Assembly: GCA_020349905.1 (NCBI GenBank)
Contig: CP070702.1
Coordinates: forward strand, 921,862 to 975,515
From: Candidatus Eiseniibacteriota bacterium
GTDB lineage: Bacteria; Eisenbacteria; RBG-16-71-46; JAFGJU01
DNA: 53,654 nucleotides
Direction of reading: 5' to 3'
Both the position numbers and the translations under genes were made by a program. Positions 47,990-53,654 of the stretch are shown in pieces (positions within the stretch are counted from its first letter, which is position 1; each line of letters opens with the position of its first letter). A model generated the notes under the pieces. The model had not been told where the DNA came from. It worked only from the letters and a program-made list of their open reading frames with translations, and did no database searches.

Positions 47990-50671
47990 TCACTTCAGAA
48001 GCACGGCCTTTCGCGTGGCCCGGTACTTACCCGTCTCCATCTTCACCACATAGACACCTGAAGAAACTACTGCACCGTTGTCGCTGCGGCCGTCCCACAC
48101 CGCCTCGTGCACGCCTTCCGGCATTCTTCCGTCCACCAACGTGCGTACCAATGCTCCACCGACGTCGTAGATGCGAATCGTGACGTGCCCCGCCGTCTTC
48201 AAGGAGTAGGATATCTGCGTAAGAGGATTGAACGGGTTCGGCACGTTCTGGAAGAGCGCGTCGCGGAACCGGGGGGTCCCGCCTATCGGAACGTCGATGA
48301 GCGGTTCCACGCTGATGGTGTCAGAGACCATCGCGACCGGAGCCGCCCTTCCCTGCGCCACCCACGCGTCGTAGATCTCCTGTCCTGCCGTGTTGGTGAC
48401 GTTCTCGTCCCGCAAGAATTCCACGTACCCCTTCGTCGTACTCTGGTAGTACAACGTGGCCTCGACGAAGGCCGCTTCCAGGGGTAGCACGTACATCGTG
48501 GTGTCCGAGTACTGGCCGTCCGCGTAGCTGTATGCAACGGGCGGCGACTGAATGGCCACGAAGTTGGCGTTCGTGAATCCCCGAGGCGGAATTCTGTTGT
48601 CCGAGAAGATCGAATCGTTGAGCACAAAGTGGAAGGATGGTCCTACGTCCAGGCCAACTATGGGAGAGAGTCTTGAAGAAACGCCTGGTTTGATTTCGTA
48701 GATCTTGGCGTCTGCGTCGTGCGTAAGAATCCCGGTCGCAAAGTCGTAAGCCCCGGACTCGTAGACCAGGGCAGAGCCGTCGTCGTACGCCTTCAGGTTT
48801 ATCCAGATGCGCCTTCCCTCTGGATACCCGGAAGGCAGCTTGTGGCCGGTCTCGTTCGTTATCGCAACGAATACGGCCGGGTTTCCTCCGTACTGTCCCG
48901 TGCTTAAAGACATGCCGGCCGCCTTCTGCAGCATGCTGATCGCGCGCAGCTTTCCGTCACGCAACCTCAGCGAGTCCACCTCTCCGGGGAAGAAGCCCGG
49001 CAGTATGTCAGGAATGAAGTAGTTCCCGCCGGTCAGGTCGTGCAGAGGCAAATCGGGCCGGGTGGGGGCCCCGGGCTCGTTGCAGCCCTTTCCGCTCACG
49101 TCCGCCATGTGGCAGTCCTGGCAGGTGCTCACGATTCCGTCGGCCTTGTTTCCGGCGAACTGCGGTGCGTAGACACCGGTCGAGGCGTACTCGCTCATCG
49201 ACCACTCGCTAAACGTCCTCTCAACGGGGAACATGTTCCTGAGGTCTTCGTCCGGATGCGGAGAGTCGAACGTGTTCGGAACGTAGATGTCGGGCGTCGC
49301 ACCCTGAACGTAGACCGGGTTGCTCACGTCGTGGCAAGTGCCGCACATGTCCGCCTTGCGGTGGAACGGTGACTCCAGAAAGGCGTGGCTGGCCTCTGCA
49401 TCAAAGAACGGTCCCCTCCTTATGGGGTTGGGGTCCGTGACGAACTGGCCGTTTGCGTAGGCCGGAGGGATGACGTCCAGAGAGTCCAGGACTGCGACGT
49501 CCTCCAGCGGGCTGATTCCGAGCTTGTAGTCGGGGTCCACGGCCCTGTGACAGAAGTCGCACTGTACACCCTGCCGGTCCTTGGCCGTCAGCATGCCGCC
49601 GCCCGTGTCACCGGACCGACCTTCCTGCCATCCTCCAGGCGTGTGGCACCGGAGGCAGAGGTCTCCCACAGACGGCGCGTCCTGCTCCGAGACTGCCAGG
49701 CACGCAAAGAACAGAGGATCCCTGGCCGCCTGCGCCATCATGCTCCCCTTCCATTGATGCCAGGGCTCCACGTTAGTATCGTAGCCTGCGTGGCAAGTGG
49801 TGCAGCTAACGTCGGGATTATCAAGAATACCGCCCTCGAAGGGCTGTGTCCCGGACAGTTCCATGTCGCGCAGGGTCGTGGGAACCTTGCCACCAGGCGT
49901 GGCAACGATGGTGAAGGCGGCGTCACTGTCGTCAAAGCCGTAGTTACCTGCGTTGTCCCTGGCGACCACCCTGACTCTGTTCTGAGTGCCGGGGAGATTA
50001 AGGACAAACCAGCCGAACGGTATGTCGCTGCGCAAACTCTTGGCGATGGGCTTGTAGGTCGCACCGCCGTCGTCGGAGAGATAGATGTTCACGTGCGAGA
50101 TGCCGCTCGCGTCAGTGGCGGACCAGCTTATGTTACCTACTGTCTCGGCATTGAAACTCTCGCCACCGTTCGGAGAGACAACTGTCACCTCCGGAGGTGT
50201 AGTGTCCAGACTTCCGGAGGGCGTGAGATGTCCGTTTATCTCGAGCAGGCTCACGTTGGAGACGCTGCTTATGTTGTTCTGATTGAGACCCGGAAATGTC
50301 GGCGTGTTGGTGAAGTGGGCAGTGTCGGTTATCTCTATCAGGTTCGTGTAACCGTCGTTGTCCGAGTCTTCATTTTCGATGGCCTGAATCGCCTCCTGGT
50401 CCGTCGCATACATGCCGGAATTGCGAGCCACTTCCACGGCCAGGCCATACGGGTTTCTGGGGCCTCCCCCGTCGAAGTCGAAATGACACGCCCCGCAGTG
50501 AGAGGGGTTACTGGGGACGTCGTCCAGACGACTCCCCTCGGCCGAGGGATAGACGGCGAAGAAATCGTTCCGGATGGGTCTGCGGGCGTGCGAGTCCGGA
50601 GCCAGGGCAAGGAGAAGAATGGTCGAAATCGCAACGCAGATGCAGACGGTCAGAAGATGTGACTTTCGCAT
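47990..50671 (-). CDS. Secreted six-haem c-type cytochrome with FlgD-like tail
   Basis: Exported protein of 893 residues with a signal peptide (VCICVAISTILLLALAPDSHA). Six CxxCH haem sites are visible: CGACH near the N-terminus, then CTTCH, CLRCH, CDFCH, CGTCH and CQDCH in the middle third. Between the first and second haem sites is an Ig-like domain (SPNGGESFNAETVGNISWSA) closely similar to one in the subtilase of this window. The C-terminal 85 residues are a FlgD-like sandwich (NVPNPFNPLTQISYSL, SSGVYVVKMETG), as in the M28 peptidase. It resembles the multihaem c554-type family in the haem region. It probably carries electrons at the cell surface; the partner is unknown. The ATG at 50671 has GGAGG eight or nine bases upstream. 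Confidence 0.9.
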   Translation of the reverse strand: MRKSHLLTVCICVAISTILLLALAPDSHARRPIRNDFFAVYPSAEGSRLDDVPSNPSHCGACHFDFDGGGPRNPYGLAVEVARNSGMYATDQEAIQAIENEDSDNDGYTNLIEITDTAHFTNTPTFPGLNQNNISSVSNVSLLEINGHLTPSGSLDTTPPEVTVVSPNGGESFNAETVGNISWSATDASGISHVNIYLSDDGGATYKPIAKSLRSDIPFGWFVLNLPGTQNRVRVVARDNAGNYGFDDSDAAFTIVATPGGKVPTTLRDMELSGTQPFEGGILDNPDVSCTTCHAGYDTNVEPWHQWKGSMMAQAARDPLFFACLAVSEQDAPSVGDLCLRCHTPGGWQEGRSGDTGGGMLTAKDRQGVQCDFCHRAVDPDYKLGISPLEDVAVLDSLDVIPPAYANGQFVTDPNPIRRGPFFDAEASHAFLESPFHRKADMCGTCHDVSNPVYVQGATPDIYVPNTFDSPHPDEDLRNMFPVERTFSEWSMSEYASTGVYAPQFAGNKADGIVSTCQDCHMADVSGKGCNEPGAPTRPDLPLHDLTGGNYFIPDILPGFFPGEVDSLRLRDGKLRAISMLQKAAGMSLSTGQYGGNPAVFVAITNETGHKLPSGYPEGRRIWINLKAYDDGSALVYESGAYDFATGILTHDADAKIYEIKPGVSSRLSPIVGLDVGPSFHFVLNDSIFSDNRIPPRGFTNANFVAIQSPPVAYSYADGQYSDTTMYVLPLEAAFVEATLYYQSTTKGYVEFLRDENVTNTAGQEIYDAWVAQGRAAPVAMVSDTISVEPLIDVPIGGTPRFRDALFQNVPNPFNPLTQISYSLKTAGHVTIRIYDVGGALVRTLVDGRMPEGVHEAVWDGRSDNGAVVSSGVYVVKMETGKYRATRKAVLLK

Positions 50672-50749
50672 GGCAGTAACCTCCCGGCCTTGTTGAAACC
50701 GCAACAGTCAGACGCGCCGTGGAGAGAAGTATGCGAGACAGAGGCGCAA

Positions 50750-50809
50750 AGACCGAAGCACGATAGACCGAAGTATGATAGACCGATGTATGATAGACCA
50801 AAGTATGCG
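50750..50809. repeat. 15-bp tandem repeat, four copies
   Basis: Units AGACCGAAGCACGAT, AGACCGAAGTATGAT, AGACCGATGTATGAT and AGACCAAAGTATGCG stand head to tail. They lie about 80-140 bases upstream of the cytochrome start codon, within its predicted untranslated leader. Confidence 0.85.
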
Positions 50810-50938
50810 GTCGAATCTTCGGGCCACGGCCCTTACACTGCGTCCGGTAAGGGCACCTGGTGGTTGGTGGTCTTGACTGGAAAGGGCTGATTCCTGCAAG
50901 CACGAGCACTGCCGGTGTGGCAGAGACCTTACCTGACT

Positions 50939-50967
50939 ATTATAGGCCGAAAACGGCCTCAAATCAA
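50939..50967 (-). promoter_or_regulatory. Sigma70-type promoter of the cytochrome gene
   Basis: Minus-strand TTGATT (50962-50967) and a perfect TATAAT (50939-50944) are 17 bp apart. The predicted start near 50932 gives an unusually long leader of about 260 bases. Confidence 0.6.
50944..50959. promoter_or_regulatory. Palindromic operator candidate in promoter spacer
   Basis: AGGCCG-AAAA-CGGCCT is a 6-bp perfect dyad around four A's, sitting between the -35 and -10 boxes of the cytochrome promoter. A protein bound here would block or remodel polymerase binding. A weak terminator hairpin for the oxidoreductase genes is an alternative reading. Confidence 0.45.
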
Positions 50968-51170
50968 GCAAATTCTGGACTTGCGGTTCGGACAGCAGGT
51001 TCGGCAGGGCGCCTTTCGCGCAGGCGTGTTGATACCGGAGTTTTAACGCGGCTGCTACCGCCAAGTCACATTTACGCCGCAGCTCTAGCACAACGCCTCT
51101 CCTGCAGATGGGCGGGTGCCAGACGGAATTGAGCAGACGTAAGGGGGAGTCTCCGGGGGAAATAAGGCCC

Positions 51171-52016
51171 TCAGGGCCTCAAGAACTCTCCAGTCTTCTT
51201 ACTCCGAGCTTCCGGACCAATATCAGGAGCAGCGAAGGCATCCTCGAACGTGGACGCAGACTTCCTGTAGAAAACACCCAGCGGGATGAGGCCGTCGGCG
51301 TCGTAGTTCCATTCCCTGGCCTTGAGAGCCGCCTTCTCGTAATCCAGTTCGTCGTGCTCCTTCAGCTCGTAGCCGCGCTCGTTGTACTGCTGGTACACGT
51401 TGAAGAAAGTCACGCACACCTGAAGCACGTCAAGGAGCGCAAACCCCTTGTGGGTCACCGCCTCCTTCACGAGTCGTTTCAAGAGCTCCATACCGCCGGA
51501 GTATCCGCGAGCCACGAACGTTGCACCGCTCGCCATCATTAGCTCCAGCGGATTCACCGGAGCCTCAATCGCGCCGTAGGGAGTTGAGCGTCCCTTGAAA
51601 CCCCTGGGAGAGGTGGGCGTGTACTGACCGGTGGTGAGCCCGTAGACACGGTTGTTGTGGATTATCATGGTGATGTCTATGTTCCGCTTGGCAGCGAAGA
51701 CCAAATGCGCCAGCCCCTCACCGTAGGCGTCGCCGTCTCCCGCGAGCCCTATCACCTTGAGGTTCGGATTGGCCAGCTTTATCCCCTCCGCGACGGGAGT
51801 CACTCTTCCGTGAATAGCGTAGAAGCTGTTTACGTTCACGTAGTCCACTATCTTCGCGTGACAGCCGATTCCCGAAACCAGGACCACGTTCTCCAGAGGG
51901 GTTCCTTCTTCAGCCAGCGCGCCGAGCACTGATTTAAGGGAGTTGAGGATCCCGAAATTCCCGCACCCGGGACACCAGGTGTTCTTTGCTCCTGTTGCAA
52001 GCGAATCCTGAGCCAT
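51171..52016 (-). CDS. korB: 2-oxoacid:ferredoxin oxidoreductase, beta subunit
   Basis: Thiamine diphosphate-binding subunit of 281 residues. It shows TWCPGCGNFGI (two Cys of an iron-sulfur site), SGIGCHAK (a further Cys), the ThDP/Mg motif GLAGDGDAYGEG and IIHNNRVYGLTTGQYTPTS, as in KorB/ForB-type proteins. With the alpha subunit it would oxidise a 2-oxoacid to acyl-CoA and CO2 while reducing ferredoxin, or run in reverse. Which 2-oxoacid is used cannot be decided from these motifs, so the symbol denotes the family. The ATG at 52016 has GGGAG six bases upstream. It lies 65 bp after the alpha gene in the same orientation. Confidence 0.88.
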   Translation of the reverse strand: MAQDSLATGAKNTWCPGCGNFGILNSLKSVLGALAEEGTPLENVVLVSGIGCHAKIVDYVNVNSFYAIHGRVTPVAEGIKLANPNLKVIGLAGDGDAYGEGLAHLVFAAKRNIDITMIIHNNRVYGLTTGQYTPTSPRGFKGRSTPYGAIEAPVNPLELMMASGATFVARGYSGGMELLKRLVKEAVTHKGFALLDVLQVCVTFFNVYQQYNERGYELKEHDELDYEKAALKAREWNYDADGLIPLGVFYRKSASTFEDAFAAPDIGPEARSKKTGEFLRP

Positions 52017-52081
52017 CACCTTCTCCCTCTGGCTAGTCTTGGGGCGACTCCCCTTCGCCTCGCGCCCTGACGAAGCCGCTT

Positions 52082-53654
52082 CTATGATTTCTCCAGGGCC
52101 CTCACCAGTTCCTCGACCAAGAACGGCCGCCCGTCGAACTTTCTTACGCTGTCGTTCACCGAGAAGCCGTGCACTGTCACAAGCTCCACGAACTGTCCCG
52201 TTGCATTGTTCTCGACTGCCACCACTTTCTCCACGTTTTTCAGGGCGTCCCTCATCGCGCTCACCGGCAGAGGACAGAGCACGGGCACGTGAACCACCTT
52301 CCATCCCAGGCTCTCCCCCGCCTCCGTGCACACTCCCTTGTTCGAACCCCAACACAGGAGGGCGCGCGAGGCCTTCGCGTCTCCGAACACCCTCACCGTC
52401 TCGTAGGCCTTCAGCGCCTCCGAGAGGTGTTTCTCCTTGCGCAGGCGTTTCGACTGCATCTTCGCCGTAAGCTCCGACTCTTCGGTCGTAATTCCCTGCT
52501 CGTCGTGTTCGTAGCTGTTCACCTTAACGACCGCACCGCGCGTGGGCGGAAAAGCCAGGGGTGACACACCCGTGTCGGTGACCTCGTACCTCCTGTACGG
52601 GCCTTCTCCCGACCACAGGTCGGGCAACTGCTCGGGGGGTTCCGCCATCTCCCCAGCGTCCAGACTGTATCCTCCCTCCGCGAGGGTCTTATCGGTGAGA
52701 ACGAGGGACGGTACCTGGAACTTCCAGGAAATGTCCATGGCCACCTCTGCCCAGTAGAGCGCTTCCTCCGCGTCTCCGGGTGCAACCACGAACCGAACAA
52801 ATTCTCCGTGGCCGGCGTTTAAGACGAAGAGCAACTCGCCCTGGCCCGTGTACGTTGGAAGTCCCGTGCTGGGACCCGGTCTCTGTCCGACCACAACGAC
52901 CACCGGGAGTTCGGCCATGCCTGAGAGACTGAGACCCTCGGTCATGAGACAGAACCCGCCACCCGACGTGCCGACGGCCACCTTCTCCCCGGCGTAGGAA
53001 ATACCCAGAGCCATCAGCATGACTGCTATCTCGTTCTCGGGATGGACCACCTTCAGCGAGAAATCCCTGGCAGCCCCCGCCAAGAAGTGTAAGAGTCCAG
53101 AGGACGGGGTCATGGGGTACGCCACGTAGGCCCGCAGGCCTGCTCTGACAAGACCCAGGCCCACGGCCTCGTTGCCCGTGAGGACCGGAAGCTCCTTCTG
53201 CTCTAGCGGCTCTAGCTTGACAAGCTGCCTCGCCTGGTCGTATCCCCTGCGCCCGAGCTTTACGTTGAGCTCCGGTTCCCTTGGGAGGTACTGCCTCAGG
53301 ACAGCTTCGAACGTTTCCCAGTCTATACCCGCGCTCTTGGCGAAGGCACCTATGAGACAGGTGTTGCGCATGAGCGGCCTGGCCTTCTCTTCCTTAACCA
53401 TTTGTGTGAGCGGAAGCCCGAGACCCTCGCCCTTGGCCGAGTCGGAATCAAAGGTCACGCGCGAGGGGTCCCTCAATTTGGCGGCGTGCAGGTCGATGGC
53501 TTCCTGGTTTAAGGCCAGAAGAAAATCTATCCCCTCACGATGAGCGCCGATTCTCTCCCGTGCCGCTCTGACGACGGAGAAATTGTGTCCCCCTCTTATG
53601 AGAGAGGGATAATCTATGTCCGTGTAGACCCGGTACCCAAGCCGTGCAAGCAGG
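52082..53654 (-). CDS. korA: 2-oxoacid:ferredoxin oxidoreductase, alpha subunit (5' end cut by window)
   Basis: The gene runs off the right edge; its start is outside the window. The visible 523 residues begin inside a fused gamma domain (VYTDIDYPSLIRGGHNF, then SVVRAARERIGAHREGIDF) and continue into the pyrimidine-binding alpha domain (LTGNEAVGLGLVRAGLRAY, YPMTPSSGLLHFLAG, VVHPENEIAVMLMALGISYAG, GTSGGGFCLMTEGLSL, VVGQRPGPSTGLPTYTGQGE) and the C-terminal domain (VVHVPVLCPLP, VEKVVAVENNATGQ). This gamma-alpha fusion is characteristic of KorA-type subunits. With the beta subunit it links amino-acid-derived 2-oxoacids to ferredoxin. Confidence 0.9.
   Translation of the reverse strand, partial: LLARLGYRVYTDIDYPSLIRGGHNFSVVRAARERIGAHREGIDFLLALNQEAIDLHAAKLRDPSRVTFDSDSAKGEGLGLPLTQMVKEEKARPLMRNTCLIGAFAKSAGIDWETFEAVLRQYLPREPELNVKLGRRGYDQARQLVKLEPLEQKELPVLTGNEAVGLGLVRAGLRAYVAYPMTPSSGLLHFLAGAARDFSLKVVHPENEIAVMLMALGISYAGEKVAVGTSGGGFCLMTEGLSLSGMAELPVVVVVGQRPGPSTGLPTYTGQGELLFVLNAGHGEFVRFVVAPGDAEEALYWAEVAMDISWKFQVPSLVLTDKTLAEGGYSLDAGEMAEPPEQLPDLWSGEGPYRRYEVTDTGVSPLAFPPTRGAVVKVNSYEHDEQGITTEESELTAKMQSKRLRKEKHLSEALKAYETVRVFGDAKASRALLCWGSNKGVCTEAGESLGWKVVHVPVLCPLPVSAMRDALKNVEKVVAVENNATGQFVELVTVHGFSVNDSVRKFDGRPFLVEELVRALEKS

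Larger units (their letters stand above)
50672..51170. other. Intergenic leader region of the cytochrome gene
   Basis: No gene is supported in these 499 bp. The region contains a 15-bp tandem repeat (50750-50809) inside the predicted cytochrome leader, and a promoter with a palindrome in its spacer (50939-50967). Nothing was recognised between 50970 and 51170. Confidence 0.55.

Overview
The window is a gene-dense bacterial chromosome segment: 36 protein genes, GC-rich, short intergenic gaps, mostly good Shine-Dalgarno sequences. No rRNA, tRNA, CRISPR array, transposase or phage gene was seen. Two large secreted proteins end in a FlgD-like beta-sandwich with an NxPNPFNP-type motif. That tail, together with Ycf48-type propellers, a bacterial tricorn protease, a short AMP nucleosidase of the Bacteroidota type and a protease fused to an outer-membrane barrel, suggests a Gram-negative member of the FCB superphylum or a neighbouring candidate phylum (Eisenbacteria, Krumholzibacteriota or Latescibacterota-like). 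The placement is an inference from gene content.

Layout. 1-4.4 kb: an atypical kinase, diverging across a 65-bp tandem repeat from a secreted M28 peptidase. 4.5-7.3 kb: AMP nucleosidase and a GH13_18 phosphorylase. 7.5-11.2 kb: a signalling group of FHA-cyclase, lone cyclic-nucleotide-binding domain, flavoprotein and FGE-domain lipid/secreted protein. 11.3-13.7 kb: membrane protein, M48 lipoprotein, caspase-like protein. 14-16.3 kb: a subtilase with an IPTL-type C-terminal anchor. 16.3-35 kb: a long minus-strand run of mainly degradative genes (URO-D-like, prolyl iminopeptidase, VOC protein, amidohydrolase, tricorn, AsnA, prolyl oligopeptidase, gamma-glutamyltransferase, O-methyltransferase, PrsW, MA-clan protease with barrel). 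35-39.7 kb: a regulatory module (RsbW-like kinase, STAS antagonist, ECF sigma, membrane anti-sigma) next to an extraordinary repeat protein. 40-47.6 kb: a DMT permease and a TetR-TolC-adaptor-RND efflux operon. 48-50.7 kb: a six-haem secreted cytochrome. 51.2-53.7 kb: a 2-oxoacid:ferredoxin oxidoreductase, cut by the right edge.

The genes fit a protein- and peptide-degrading heterotroph: many exported peptidases release amino acids, and the ferredoxin-dependent oxidoreductase could use the resulting 2-oxoacids.

The best candidate for an undescribed system is at 35.0-38.9 kb. An 807-residue membrane-anchored protein is built of 62 in-register units (58 of 12 residues, four of 10). An identical bipartite promoter-like motif, CCAACT-N15-TGTAGTT, stands before both this gene and the ECF sigma gene, so the sigma factor probably activates itself and the repeat protein. 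A second notable element is a set of three 55-bp hairpins at exact 72-bp spacing (21070-21268) whose stems carry compensatory changes.
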